Assembly: GCA_032378655.1 (NCBI GenBank)
Contig: JAVYJS010000006.1
Span: 1 to 64,000, forward strand
Origin: Arsenophonus melophagi
Lineage (GTDB): Bacteria; Pseudomonadota; Gammaproteobacteria; Enterobacterales; Enterobacteriaceae
Direction: 5' to 3'
Length of the DNA: 64,000 nt
Part shown: positions 32,682 to 42,755 of the stretch, piece by piece
How positions within the stretch are numbered: position 1 is the first letter of the stretch
Layout: every line of letters begins with the position of its first letter
Translations under genes and position numbers: made by a program
The notes under the pieces: model-generated
Database searches by the model: none
Seen by the model: only the letters and a program-made list of their open reading frames with translations
What the model was told of the DNA's origin: nothing

Positions 32682-32735
32682 GAGTACAATCATACTAATA
32701 TGAGCTTTTAAGCTCATATTAGTATGATTGTACTC
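32682..32735. repeat. Perfect hairpin, 26-bp stem
   Basis: Arms 32682-32707 and 32710-32735 are exact reverse complements around 2 nt, so nearly a full palindrome of 54 nt. Confidence 0.92.
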
Positions 32736-33439
32736 GGCTAAATAAAATAAAAAAAATATGATAGTTATGATGGTAAGTATATTGGATGACTAAAGTAATA
32801 ATTATTGGAAAATCCTGATAACCAGGCATCACCTAGATGTGATGTTAGATACAAGCTTAATGGAAGTAATATTTTTATTTAAAATTGATAAATTTAATCT
32901 AACAAAATATGGTTTTTTATTTTTCTCTCTTAGAGCTTAAGAAATAAAAGTTAGCTCATGATTATTTTAATTAAATTTGATACCTATGTTTTATAGTCAG
33001 TTACTGATTATCCCTTGCATATTAAGTAAAAAGTGATGATCAAAAATACTACTTATATGCTACTAAAATTAAGAATCTATTGAATAGTAACTATTATTCT
33101 CTATAGAGAATACCTTCTTCGATTTTATTGAAGACCTATTTGGTATCAGCTGAGTACCTAAATAACTTGTTCTATGAAATTAGACAATAAAAATAGAATT
33201 TTGCATTAATTAAATATCATTATAGTAGGATATGTTGAGCATAAAAATATGACATATACTAAATGGTGTTGCTGTACGAAAATTATTGTGATGATATCAG
33301 TATGATATAAGTTAATGAGTCTATGAAACTTAACGCTATCTGTACCTATAGTGTAAGTAGCCAGTACTTAAGAAGTACTGTATTAAAATTATCGCAACAA
33401 GACATAAAGGAGATGTAAGTACAATTAACGATCCATTAA

Positions 33440-33486
33440 AATCATTGATCCACCTCTACTCTACGAGTAGAGGTGGATCAATGATT
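33440..33486. repeat. Perfect hairpin, 22-bp stem
   Basis: Arms 33440-33461 and 33465-33486 are exact reverse complements around a 3-nt loop. The stem is relatively GC-rich. It lies about 250 nt upstream of pdxH. Confidence 0.92.
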
Positions 33487-33733
33487 AACTTCTAGTGAAA
33501 GCCTAGAGTAACTATTTTATGAAAAATTCACGCAAATAGTTATGACAAACTCTTCTTAAGAAGATATTAATAAAACTTATAGTAAGATTAACAGAAATAT
33601 AGCTTACATAATGATAATGTAAAATTTTTACTATATACGGATCAGCTTGTGTACTTTATCAGAATGTTTAGCTCATTGAGCTTCTATACTAGCTCCAGTA
33701 AGTAAACGGTATTATATCAAGATAGAGGTAAAA

Positions 33734-34387
33734 ATGGCAGAAAAAATGCAAATAGATGTTAATAATTTAAGACGAGAATATATATATGGTGGTTTGAGGA
33801 AAAAAAATTTAACTAATGAGCCATTGGCTTTATTTGAACATTGGTTAAAGCAGGCTTATGAAGCAAAATTAGTCGATCCAACTGCTATGTGTCTTGCGAC
33901 AGTAGATAAAAAAGGACAACCCTATCAAAGAATTGTATTACTCAAACAGTATAATAAAGATGGGCTCGTATTTTATACGAATTTATCGAGTCGTAAGGCA
34001 CAACATATTACCTTTAACAATCAGGTCAGTTTGCTATTTCTATGGAATCAACTAGATCGACAGGTTTGTTTTTTAGGCACAGCGGAAAAACTTTCTTCAC
34101 TTGAGGTAATAAAATATTTTTATAGTCGTCCAAAAGATAGTCAAATTGCAGCATTGGCTTCACGACAATCTGAAAAAATTTCTACTAGAAGTCTATTAGA
34201 AAATAACTTTTTTGCATTAAAACAAAAGTTTAAAAATTATAACATTCCTTTACCTACTTTCTGGGGAGGTTATCGTGTCAAATTTTATAGTGTTGAATTT
34301 TGGCAAGGTGGTACGCAACGGCTACATGATCGTTTTTTATATCAATGGCAATATGATCATTGGCAAATTGATCGCTTAGCGCCTTAA
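33734..34387 (+). CDS. pdxH: Pyridoxine/pyridoxamine 5'-phosphate oxidase
   Basis: FMN enzyme that oxidises PNP or PMP to PLP, the cofactor of SufS and Alr in this window. It is 217 aa (E. coli 218), with N-terminal LRREYIYGGL, the FMN-binding stretch QRIVLLKQY...FYTNLSSRKAQ, and the C-terminal family signature region FWQGGTQRLHDRF...WQIDRLAP. GAGG lies 6 nt before the ATG. tyrS follows in the same direction after 116 nt, the order known in E. coli. An A8 tract near 33801 sits early in the gene. Confidence 0.97.
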   Translation: MAEKMQIDVNNLRREYIYGGLRKKNLTNEPLALFEHWLKQAYEAKLVDPTAMCLATVDKKGQPYQRIVLLKQYNKDGLVFYTNLSSRKAQHITFNNQVSLLFLWNQLDRQVCFLGTAEKLSSLEVIKYFYSRPKDSQIAALASRQSEKISTRSLLENNFFALKQKFKNYNIPLPTFWGGYRVKFYSVEFWQGGTQRLHDRFLYQWQYDHWQIDRLAP

Positions 34388-34503
34388 ATAAAAAAATAGT
34401 TTTTCACTGGGATTGAATGTGCTGATAGTTTTATTCTATGGACGCCCATTTGTATAAGATTTCATCTATAAAATTGATTCAATAATCATTGATGGAGTTA
34501 TAT

Positions 34504-35778
34504 ATGGTTAGCAAGAACCTAATTAAACAATTGCAAGAGCGAGAGTTAATTTTTCATCTAACGGATGAAAAAACATTAATAGAAAAACTATCCAAGGGAT
34601 CAATAACACTCTATTGTGGATTTGATCCAACTTCTGATAGCCTACACTTAGGGCATTTAGTTCTTTTACTATGTTTAAAGCGCTTTCAGAAAGCAGGGCA
34701 TCAATCGCTAGCTTTATTAGGCGGAGCAACAGGTTTAATTGGGGATCCAAGCTTTCAAGCTAATGAACGTAAATTAAATACAAATGAAGTAGTACAAAAA
34801 TGGACTGAAAAAATTCGTAAACAGATTGCATTATTTCTAGATTTTGATTGTGGTAAAAATAGCGTAAAAATTATTAATAATTATGAGTGGTTTAAAAAAA
34901 TGGATGTTCTAACCTTTTTGCGTGATATTGGCAAGCATTTTTCTGTTAATCAAATGATAAATAAAGCAGCGGTTAAACAGCGCCTTAAACGTGATGATAC
35001 TGGCATCTCTTTTACTGAATTTTCTTATAATTTATTGCAATCTTATGATTTTGCTAACCTTTGCCATCAATATAATGTTGAATTACAAATAGGAGGCTCT
35101 GATCAATGGGGAAATATTACTGCAGGTATTGATCTCACTCGTCGTTTATATCAAAAAAAAGTTTTTGGCTTAACGGTACCACTAATTACTAAATCTGATG
35201 GTACTAAATTTGGTAAGACAGAATCTGGGACAGTTTGGTTAGATCCACACAAAACAAGTCCATATAAATTTTATCAATTCTGGGTGAATACGGCTGATGT
35301 GGATGTTTATCGTTTTCTCAAATTTTTTACCTTTATGTCGGTTAAAAAAATTAAAGCTTTACAAGAAGAAGACAAACGTAGTGATCAAGCACCCCGTGCA
35401 CAGTATATTTTAGCGGAAAAGGTCACTAAGTTAGTGCATGGTGATCAGGGATTGCATGCTGCTAAACGGATTACAGAAAGCCTATTTTCTGATAAAATTG
35501 CGGCATTGACCGCAGCAGATTTTGCTCAGTTAGCACAAGATGGTATGCCAATGATTAAATTAAATATTGGTGCAGATTTACAGCAGGCTTTAGTTGAAAC
35601 AAAATTAGTTCCTTCACGAGGTCAGGCAAGAACACTGATCTGTTCACAAGCGATAGCAATTAATGGCAAGAAATGTATTAAGCCTGAATATATCTTTAGT
35701 GATAACGATCGCCTATTTGGTAGCTATTCTTTAATCAAACGTGGTAAAAAAAATTACTATTTAGTTCATTGGCAATGA
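34504..35778 (+). CDS. tyrS: Tyrosyl-tRNA synthetase
   Basis: Attaches tyrosine to tRNA-Tyr. The class I HIGH motif appears as HLGHLV, and the KMSKS loop as KFGKT, as in the E. coli enzyme. A C-terminal S4-like RNA-binding domain is present (PSRGQARTLICSQAIAINGK). The ATG at 34504 gives 424 aa, the E. coli length, and has GGAG 6 nt upstream; the in-frame TTG and ATG at 34489 and 34492 would overlap that site and are rejected. pdxY, next in E. coli, is missing; a palindromic terminator candidate follows instead. Confidence 0.97.
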   Translation: MVSKNLIKQLQERELIFHLTDEKTLIEKLSKGSITLYCGFDPTSDSLHLGHLVLLLCLKRFQKAGHQSLALLGGATGLIGDPSFQANERKLNTNEVVQKWTEKIRKQIALFLDFDCGKNSVKIINNYEWFKKMDVLTFLRDIGKHFSVNQMINKAAVKQRLKRDDTGISFTEFSYNLLQSYDFANLCHQYNVELQIGGSDQWGNITAGIDLTRRLYQKKVFGLTVPLITKSDGTKFGKTESGTVWLDPHKTSPYKFYQFWVNTADVDVYRFLKFFTFMSVKKIKALQEEDKRSDQAPRAQYILAEKVTKLVHGDQGLHAAKRITESLFSDKIAALTAADFAQLAQDGMPMIKLNIGADLQQALVETKLVPSRGQARTLICSQAIAINGKKCIKPEYIFSDNDRLFGSYSLIKRGKKNYYLVHWQ

Positions 35779-35850
35779 TAAATCTATCTAGTATAATTAC
35801 TATAATGTAATAGTATTATCCCTTTAAAGGGAGTTATTTCAAGTTTTTCT

Positions 35851-35882
35851 AAAACACTATCTATGATCATAGATAGTGTTTT
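35851..35882 (+). terminator. Palindromic terminator candidate of tyrS
   Basis: A perfect 32-nt palindrome (arms 35851-35866 and 35867-35882) begins 73 nt after the tyrS stop and is followed by atttttct. An A-rich left flank, a stem and a T-rich right flank fit a rho-independent terminator, which could work in both directions. The stem is AT-rich, so strength is uncertain. Confidence 0.55.
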
Positions 35883-36206
35883 ATTTTTCTAGAATCCGAA
35901 ATTTCAAAAATTTTGTTGCAAGGACGTCAGATTATATTTCTTCTTTGTAAAGAAGCAATATAATCTTGGATATTATGAGGTAATAACCTTAATATATCCT
36001 TAATATATTCTAGGAATAATAGTAACCATCGATTACTAATATTGAGTAAGTATGAATAGAAAAAGAGATCGATTCTAAAATCAGCATAATAGCAAGCGAT
36101 GAATTAAACGTCATGTTTTACTAAAAAGTAAATATTACACATCAATGTAAAGTGCTGTCATTTTAATTCATTTTATTATCAAAAAATTCCAATTCAAATT
36201 AATAGG

Positions 36207-36258
36207 ATCCTTCCTCTACACATAAACCTAAGATTAGGTTTATGTGTAGAGGAAGGAT
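36207..36258. repeat. Perfect hairpin, 24-bp stem
   Basis: Arms 36207-36230 and 36235-36258 are exact reverse complements around 4 nt (agat, itself able to pair once more). Non-coding. Confidence 0.92.
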
Positions 36259-36496
36259 GATGGTAAAATGATAGATTGTCCAAGATTAAGTATCAACCTA
36301 TAGTGATAGCAATAGCACAGTATTCACTGTAGATAAATATATGCTTAAAAAATTTTCTATAAACTAGATATAGTGATAATGAATTTTATCACTATTGTTC
36401 AGTAATTGTCTTTGTATTACTGAATATTTTGTTATGGTTAATAACCTAATCTCCAGAACATATTTATTAAGATTTTATTATAAATGGTAGTAGTAG

Positions 36497-36552
36497 AACC
36501 ATTAATTACCCTATCACTTACTTTACAGTAAGTGATAGGGTAATTAATGGTT
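36497..36552. repeat. Perfect hairpin, 26-bp stem
   Basis: Arms 36497-36522 and 36527-36552 are exact reverse complements around a 4-nt loop. Non-coding. Confidence 0.92.
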
Positions 36553-36886
36553 ATTTCAATAACAAATAACATTTTTGTACTTTTAAAGTATAAATAATAT
36601 ATACTTCATTACTGAATGACTGAGGTAATAGAAAGAAAATTCTTTTTGATTTCTTTGATCTATACAAAGATGTGATAAATTATAACACCTCTGTACATAG
36701 AGGTCGAAATGATATGCAAGATCGCATTGTTTCATGCGCAATGATATCATTGAAGTGATATAATTTCTTTCTTTATTGAAAGAAGCGAAAAGTTAATCTA
36801 TACAAGTAAAAAAATAAGTAATTTTTATAAAAACAATTTTGTAATTTATCCTTTTTTTGCAAAAAATCTTACACTTAGTTATTTAA

Positions 36887-36927
36887 AACTCCATAAGACT
36901 TATATAAAATATAAGTCTTATGGAGTT
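36887..36927. repeat. Perfect hairpin, 19-bp stem
   Basis: Arms 36887-36905 and 36909-36927 are exact reverse complements around a 3-nt A loop. Non-coding. Confidence 0.9.
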
Positions 36928-37167
36928 AATGTCTTATATGATATAAGATATATAATATATGGTTTTTAATAAAACGTCGTTTTAAGAAGTTTTATTTCTA
37001 TGATGCCTCTGAATCTATGCAGAGATAATCTGATTATTGTATACTGAGTGCGATAACAAATAAAAGACTTATTCTGAGCTTATTGTAGAATAAGAATTTT
37101 CTTGTTGATGTATAAAAGTAATCACCTCCTCTTGATAAGAGGAATTTTTCAGGGTTCTGCATTTCAA

Positions 37168-37199
37168 TAAAATAGCTTGATCATGATCAAGCTATTTTA
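37168..37199. repeat. Perfect 32-nt palindrome
   Basis: Zero-loop palindrome with arms 37168-37183 and 37184-37199, centred on the tandem word tgatca. It lies about 240 nt before dusA. Confidence 0.9.
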
Positions 37200-37437
37200 A
37201 TAATTAACTTGCGCTTTTTTTAAAGTATAATAACTTATTTTCCAGTAGCTAACATATGCTAATAACTTTCTGCAGGTAGCGTCAATAAGACTAAAATGGC
37301 AGTCGGGTTATCATGCCATTCTTAATATATGGATGTTTATCTGTAATTTACTCAACAAGTAAATAAATTTACTTTATCATTATTTTGTTTAAAATTAGTG
37401 TTAATAAAACTAATGTTAAACAAAATAGAAAAAGAAA

Positions 37438-38472
37438 ATGCAAGATAATGCAGGCAGCCAAACATTAATACCAGATAAAAAACTCACTATATCTACAGGT
37501 TATTACGATTACCATCGTTTTAGTGTAGCACCGATGTTGCATCGGACCGATCGCCATTGTCGATATTTTCATAGGTTATTAACTAATAAAGCATTACTTT
37601 ATACTGAAATGATTACAACTGGTGCACTCATGTATGGTAAATGCAATTACCTGAATTCGAGTAAAGAGGAGAACCCTATTGCTCTGCAGTTGGGCGGTAA
37701 TGAGCCTAAAGCCTTAGGAAAATGTGCAAAAATAGCTCAAAAAAATGGCTATAATGAGGTTAATTTGAATATTGGTTGTCCTTTGGATCAAGGACAAAAT
37801 AACCAATTTGGCGCTTCTTTAATGCGTAAAAGCTTACTCGTAGCCAATTGTATAAAAGCCATGCAGGATTCCGCAACGATTCCAATAACAGTTAAAACAC
37901 GAATTGGTGTTGATAATGATGATAGTTACATGTTTTTAACCGATTTTATTGATAAAATCGTGCAAAATAGTCAATGCCGTTTGTTTATTATTCATGCACG
38001 CAAAGCTTGGCTATCCGGTTTAAGTCCAAAACAAAATCGAGAAATACCACCGTTAGACTATTTACGAGTCTATCAATTAAAAAAGGATTTTCCTCAGCTA
38101 ATCATTGTGATTAATGGCGGGATTAAAAGCATTTGTGAGGCTAAACAACATTTAAGTCATATTGATGGTGTCATGATGGGTAGAGAAGCCTACAAGAATC
38201 CAGCATTATTAGCTCACGTTGATTTTGAATTCTTTAATCAAAGAAGACTCACTCTTAACCCGATTGATGCAGTAAAAGCAATGTATCCTTACATTGAACG
38301 TGAGTTGAAAAATGGAACTTATTTAGACCATATTACTCGTCACATGTTGGGCATATTTCAATCTATGCCTGGTTCTCGAGCATGGCGTCGTTATTTAAGT
38401 GAACATGCCTATGAACAAGGCGCCGATTTGACTGTTGTTAAGCAGGCACTGAAGTTTATTACTAATAAATAA
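37438..38472 (+). CDS. dusA: tRNA-dihydrouridine synthase A, with altered motifs
   Basis: Flavoenzyme that reduces uridines in the tRNA D-loop. It is 344 aa and similar to E. coli DusA over its length: TRHMLGIFQ, HARKAWLSGLSPKQNREIPPLDY, NGGIKS, GVMMGREAYKNP. The catalytic cysteine remains in NLNIGCP. Two normally invariant stretches are changed, comparing with E. coli from memory: APMLDWTDRHC is APMLHRTDRHC, and the residues after the cysteine, SDRVQ, are LDQGQ. The frame is intact, so it is not a pseudogene by sequence, but activity may be altered. An in-frame start slightly downstream is possible; the ribosome-binding site (AGAAAAAGAAA) is weak. Confidence 0.93.
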   Translation: MQDNAGSQTLIPDKKLTISTGYYDYHRFSVAPMLHRTDRHCRYFHRLLTNKALLYTEMITTGALMYGKCNYLNSSKEENPIALQLGGNEPKALGKCAKIAQKNGYNEVNLNIGCPLDQGQNNQFGASLMRKSLLVANCIKAMQDSATIPITVKTRIGVDNDDSYMFLTDFIDKIVQNSQCRLFIIHARKAWLSGLSPKQNREIPPLDYLRVYQLKKDFPQLIIVINGGIKSICEAKQHLSHIDGVMMGREAYKNPALLAHVDFEFFNQRRLTLNPIDAVKAMYPYIERELKNGTYLDHITRHMLGIFQSMPGSRAWRRYLSEHAYEQGADLTVVKQALKFITNK

Positions 38473-38942
38473 AGATTGATTCGGATTGGTTTTATTTAGG
38501 CCAAACTTGGATATAAATGAATAAATATTGATCTTAGTTTCATTAAGCGAAAACTAAGATACGATTAAAATTATTTAAATATAGAACATATGAATAACGA
38601 AAGCTTCTGTAATATTTAATTTTTCTTTTGAATCCTATCTCTCAGGATGAACCAATTTTAAAAAAATTATTTTCCGTTAATGGTATAACAAGATTAATTG
38701 CTGAAATTAACTAATGCATTATTGGTATAATCTCATACTAAGAAGTATGTCAAATGTTAATTAACAGATCGCTTGAAACTCATCACTCAAAATCAGTTTT
38801 ACTGTAAACATAATGAATCAATGTATTGATCTATAAAGAACTTTTTTAACAATTAAAGTCCTTAATGAAAGGAGCTTATTTATGAAATATAAAACTATTC
38901 ATTAATGAATAGTTTTATGGATTAATGGGTAAAGAAAGTCAT
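38473..38942. other. Gene-free region between dusA and dnaB
   Basis: No gene recognised in about 470 nt; qorA, present here in E. coli, is absent. The right end holds the palindrome 38889-38918, just before dnaB. AAAGGAG at about 38869 is followed by a short dead-end frame and not by a gene. Confidence 0.55.
38889..38918. repeat. Perfect 30-nt palindrome at the dnaB start region
   Basis: Arms 38889-38903 and 38904-38918 are exact reverse complements with no loop. The palindrome ends 24 nt before the favoured dnaB ATG (38943) and 6 nt before the alternative ATG (38925). In RNA it would fold next to the translation start. Confidence 0.9.
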
Positions 38943-40352
38943 ATGGCGAAAAAATATTCTACAAAAAGCATGTTTATGAGTCATAAAGATCCTCAAATAG
39001 ATGGACTTAAAATTCCGCCTCATTCTTTAGAAGCAGAGCAATCTGTACTTGGAGGATTGATGTTGGATAACGAGCGTTGGGATTATGTCTCAGAACGTAT
39101 AACCAATGCAGACTTTTTCAGTCAGCCACATCGTACTATTTTTGCTGAGATGCAACGTCTTATTGAGCAGCGAAGACCAATTGATCTAATTACTTTATCT
39201 GAATCACTAGATCAGAAAAGGGAACTAGATAACGTCGGAGGCTTTGCTTATTTAGCAGAGTTAGCTAAAAATACTCCGAGTGCTGCCAATATTAACGCCT
39301 ATGCAGATATTGTGCGTGAACGTGCTATAGTCCGTGATATGATTACAGTAGCAAATGAAATTGCTGATGCTGGTTATTATCCTAAAGGTCGCACTAGCGC
39401 AGAATTATTAGATTTAGCTGAGTCACGCGTTTTTCAAATAGCAGAAACTCGCGCCAGCAAGTATAATGGTCCGAAAGGGATTGACGAGATCTTATCGGAA
39501 ACTATAGAAAAAATCGAACAACTCTATCAAAAGCCGCATGATGGTGTGACAGGCATATCGACTGGTTTTCAGGATCTAGATAGAAAAACTTCAGGATTAC
39601 AAAATTCTGACCTGATTATTATAGCGGCTCGCCCTTCAATGGGCAAAACTACTTTTGCAATGAATTTATGTGAACATGCAGCAATGACAGAAGAAAAACC
39701 GGTATTAGTTTTTAGTTTAGAAATGCCTGCTAATCAAATCATGATGCGTATGTTAGCCTCTCTATCTAGAGTGGATCAGACGCGTATTCGTACTGGTCAA
39801 TTAGATGATGAAGATTGGGCTCGTATTGCAAGTACCATGGGATTGTTGATGAAAAAGCGCAATATGTACATTGATGATTCTACCGGATTAACACCAACAG
39901 AAGTACGTTCACGTGCTAGACGTGTTTACCGTGAACATGGTGGTTTAAGTTTAATAATGATTGATTATCTTCAACTTATGCGAGTTCCTGATATATCTGA
40001 GAGTCGTACACTTGAGATTGCGGAAATCTCTCGTTCTCTGAAGTCATTAGCAAAAGAGTTACAAATGCCGGTGATTGCATTATCACAGCTTAATCGCAGC
40101 TTGGAACAAAGAGCAGATAAAAAACCAGTTAATTCAGATTTACGAGAATCAGGTTCCATTGAACAAGATGCTGATTTAATTATGTTTATTTATCGAGATG
40201 AAGTGTATAACGATAATTCAGATTTTAAAGGAGTAGCAGAAATTATTATTGGTAAGCAGCGTAATGGCCCAATAGGAACAGTACGTCTGACTTTTAATGG
40301 GCAATGGTCTCGTTTTGATAACTATGCCGAATCAATCTACCAGGATAAATAA
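38943..40352 (+). CDS. dnaB: Replicative DNA helicase
   Basis: Hexameric helicase that unwinds DNA ahead of the replisome. The N-terminal domain carries IPPHSLEAEQSVLGGLMLDNERWD. The RecA-like domain carries Walker A ARPSMGKTTFA, Walker B LIMIDYLQLMR, and the conserved SQLNRSLEQRADKKPVNSDLRESGSIEQDADLIMFIYRDE. The ATG at 38943 gives 469 aa (E. coli 471); an ATG six codons earlier (38925) gives 475 and cannot be excluded, as neither has a strong ribosome-binding site. alr follows closely in the same direction, as in E. coli. Confidence 0.98.
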   Translation: MAKKYSTKSMFMSHKDPQIDGLKIPPHSLEAEQSVLGGLMLDNERWDYVSERITNADFFSQPHRTIFAEMQRLIEQRRPIDLITLSESLDQKRELDNVGGFAYLAELAKNTPSAANINAYADIVRERAIVRDMITVANEIADAGYYPKGRTSAELLDLAESRVFQIAETRASKYNGPKGIDEILSETIEKIEQLYQKPHDGVTGISTGFQDLDRKTSGLQNSDLIIIAARPSMGKTTFAMNLCEHAAMTEEKPVLVFSLEMPANQIMMRMLASLSRVDQTRIRTGQLDDEDWARIASTMGLLMKKRNMYIDDSTGLTPTEVRSRARRVYREHGGLSLIMIDYLQLMRVPDISESRTLEIAEISRSLKSLAKELQMPVIALSQLNRSLEQRADKKPVNSDLRESGSIEQDADLIMFIYRDEVYNDNSDFKGVAEIIIGKQRNGPIGTVRLTFNGQWSRFDNYAESIYQDK

Positions 40353-40390
40353 TATATTTATGTATTTACATATTTATAATGGAGAGCAAG

Positions 40391-41476
40391 ATGGAAACGG
40401 CAACCGCTGTCATTCAGCGTCGTGCTCTGCGCTATAATTTACAACGAGTTCGAGAAATTGTGATTAATAGCCGAATAATAGCTGTTGTTAAGGCTAATGC
40501 CTATGGGCATGGTTTATTAGAAACAGCAAGAACAGTTAAAGATATAACTGATAGTTTTTGTGTTGCTCGGATTAGTGAAGCAATAACATTACGTGAAAAT
40601 GGTATTGATAATCCCATTTTATTATTAGAAGGTTTTTTTGATCAGTCTGAATTACCTTTAGTCACTAGATATTCGCTTGACGTAGTTATACAAGGTACTG
40701 AACAACTTGAAATATTAGAGCAGATTAAATTAGAAAAACCGATAAAAGTTTGGATGAAGATTGATACCGGCATGCATCGGTTGGGATTTAGACCTGAAGA
40801 ATCAGAAATATCTTATTCGCGTTTGATTGCATGCAAAAATATCCAAAAGCCAATCAATATCATGAGCCATTTTAGTTGCGCTAATGAACCAGAGCTACAG
40901 GAAGTTACCAATCAACAATTGGCTTGTTTCAATGCTTTCATCAAAGACAAGCCTGGTGAAAAATCTATTGCTTCATCTGCCGGTATTCTATTATGGGCAG
41001 CATCCTATTTTGATTGTGTGCGACCAGGAATTATGATGTATGGTGCTTCGCCACAAGAAGGTAAGCAAGGTAAGGATTTTGGTCTTTTAGCAGCAATGAC
41101 TCTGAAATCTAATTTAATTGCTATTCGTCAACATAAAGCTAGAGAACCGGTTGGTTATGGAGGAGTTTGGGTTAGTGAGCAGGATACTAGTCTTGGTGTA
41201 GTCGCAATTGGTTATGGGGATGGTTATCCTCGTAATGCTCCGTCAGGTACACCGGTAGTAATCAATGGAAGAAAAGTACCAATTGTTGGCAGAGTTTCTA
41301 TGGATATGATCTCAGTAGATTTAAAAATTAAAAACAAAGATAAGGTTGGCGACGAAGTAATTATATGGGGAGATTTATTGCCTGTTGAAGAAGTAGCAGC
41401 GCATATTGGAGTTAGTAATTATGAATTACTGACAACACTCACTTCGAGAGTGGCAATGAAGTACATAGATGAATAA
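40391..41476 (+). CDS. alr: Alanine racemase, biosynthetic
   Basis: PLP enzyme that makes D-alanine for peptidoglycan. The PLP lysine is K34 in AVVKANAYGHG. Other conserved blocks are WMKIDTGMHRLGF, VRPGIMMYG, EPVGYGGVW, the catalytic tyrosine region AIGYGDGYPR, and VGRVSMDMISVDL. The ATG at 40391 (METATAVIQRR) gives 361 aa against 359 in E. coli and has GGAGAG about 5 nt upstream; the ATG at 40379 would overlap that site. Order dnaB-alr is kept. Its presence suggests that at least part of peptidoglycan synthesis is retained (inference). Confidence 0.97.
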   Translation: METATAVIQRRALRYNLQRVREIVINSRIIAVVKANAYGHGLLETARTVKDITDSFCVARISEAITLRENGIDNPILLLEGFFDQSELPLVTRYSLDVVIQGTEQLEILEQIKLEKPIKVWMKIDTGMHRLGFRPEESEISYSRLIACKNIQKPINIMSHFSCANEPELQEVTNQQLACFNAFIKDKPGEKSIASSAGILLWAASYFDCVRPGIMMYGASPQEGKQGKDFGLLAAMTLKSNLIAIRQHKAREPVGYGGVWVSEQDTSLGVVAIGYGDGYPRNAPSGTPVVINGRKVPIVGRVSMDMISVDLKIKNKDKVGDEVIIWGDLLPVEEVAAHIGVSNYELLTTLTSRVAMKYIDE

Positions 41477-42755
41477 ATTTATCGTAGATTATGTAATAAT
41501 AACACTCTGTACGGAGAGTGACAGAAAACTGTGAGTATTTTCCGTTTTAGTTTTTCAAAATGTAAATACTTTGTCGGTGCTCTTGCTCTTGCTAAGAGCA
41601 AGATAGATCACTCTTGTTTTGATCGTTTAAAACCTCTCTTAGAGATAGGCCATTAATAACAGTGACAAAAATTACACTAGTGCTTACTATCTGAGGCTCA
41701 TAGTATTTGTAGCAGTTGCTGTGCTATCCATTTTATCTAGAAAATGATAAAATGCAGCTTTCAGTTAAATTAAAATCAATTCCTGATTGCACAATCAGGA
41801 ATTGATTTTAATTTAACTGTCATATCAACCAATAATCAATGAGTTGATCAACTACTTATTCAAGTAGTTATTTGAAGAAATAAGAAGTATAATAATTAAT
41901 GCAGTGACCTGATCATCCTCTTCAGGACTTCATAGAAAATTACAAATTTTAGAATAACAGTAGTTTTATTTATTGCTCAATCCTAGCAGGATTTAGTTGC
42001 TATGGTTTTCATTTTAGAAAAGTAGATTTACCTTTAATAATTTTATTAAAAATACTGAATTAACAACGAGCATTATGCTAATATAAGCATAAACATAATA
42101 GAATAATCTATTCATGATTACTAATCAATGGATGCATTAGTTATTAATATATGATACTTCAATGAAGTAATCAATATTGCTAAGTGTAATCTCGTTATGT
42201 ATACAATGTTAATTCTTTTCTTTAGAAACCATGATGTCATAGTTATGATGCATCCAAAATTACTGCAATTGATATAATGATAACATTTAGTTTACTGAAA
42301 TAATTTTATGAATCATGAAGTTTTTATTCTAACCTAGATAAAAAACTCTGTAATTTTAGTTTGTTAATTTTTGTTCTACTGTTTTTGCATAAAAATGTGA
42401 TGCTATCAATTAGAATAGATACTGCGATTCCACTGCAATAAAATCATGTTACCAAGGTATGATTTAATTGGAAGAGATAAGGCGTTTTAGTGACCTTAAA
42501 TAGGAAGATGTAGAGTGATTAAAACTGTATGCAGTTAAATCATAAAAACAGCAATGATATTAGAACATTTTCTTAATTTTTTAGTAACTTTACATGATTT
42601 GTATCATCGTTGTATTGTTGTTATTTATTGCTATTTCATATTTTAATGGTGTTGTCTAAAAAACGATTAGCTATAGATACCAATTATTTAAGTAATGTTT
42701 TCAATCTACTAAAACCACATGCCTTGCAATTTTAAAAGGAAAGGTAAATAGGTTA
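41477..42755. other. Gene-free region between convergent alr and uvrA
   Basis: No gene or decayed remnant of tyrB or aphA, which lie here in E. coli, could be recognised in 1.3 kb. A 28-bp-stem hairpin at 41762-41819 is listed. A 14-nt palindrome at 42751-42764 overlaps the uvrA stop codon. Confidence 0.55.
41762..41819. repeat. Perfect hairpin, 28-bp stem
   Basis: Arms 41762-41789 and 41792-41819 are exact reverse complements around only 2 nt, a nearly full palindrome of 58 nt. It lies 285 nt past the alr stop. It is the second longest stem in the window. Confidence 0.93.

Larger units (their letters stand above)
30880..33733. other. Gene-free region between divergent rnt and pdxH
   Basis: No gene or RNA recognised in 2.9 kb. 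A short open frame at 30944-31138 runs through a perfect hairpin and is judged non-coding. Large hairpins lie at 30985-31039, 31660-31703, 32682-32735 and 33440-33486 (each listed). Just before pdxH, GAGG at about 33725 is a good ribosome-binding site. Confidence 0.55.
35779..37437. other. Gene-free region between tyrS and dusA
   Basis: No gene recognised in 1.7 kb. It carries the highest density of long perfect inverted repeats in the window: 35851-35882, 36207-36258, 36497-36552, 36887-36927 and 37168-37199, each with a different sequence. It also marks the join between two segments that are far apart on the E. coli map (tyrS at about 37 min, dusA at about 92 min). Confidence 0.6.
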
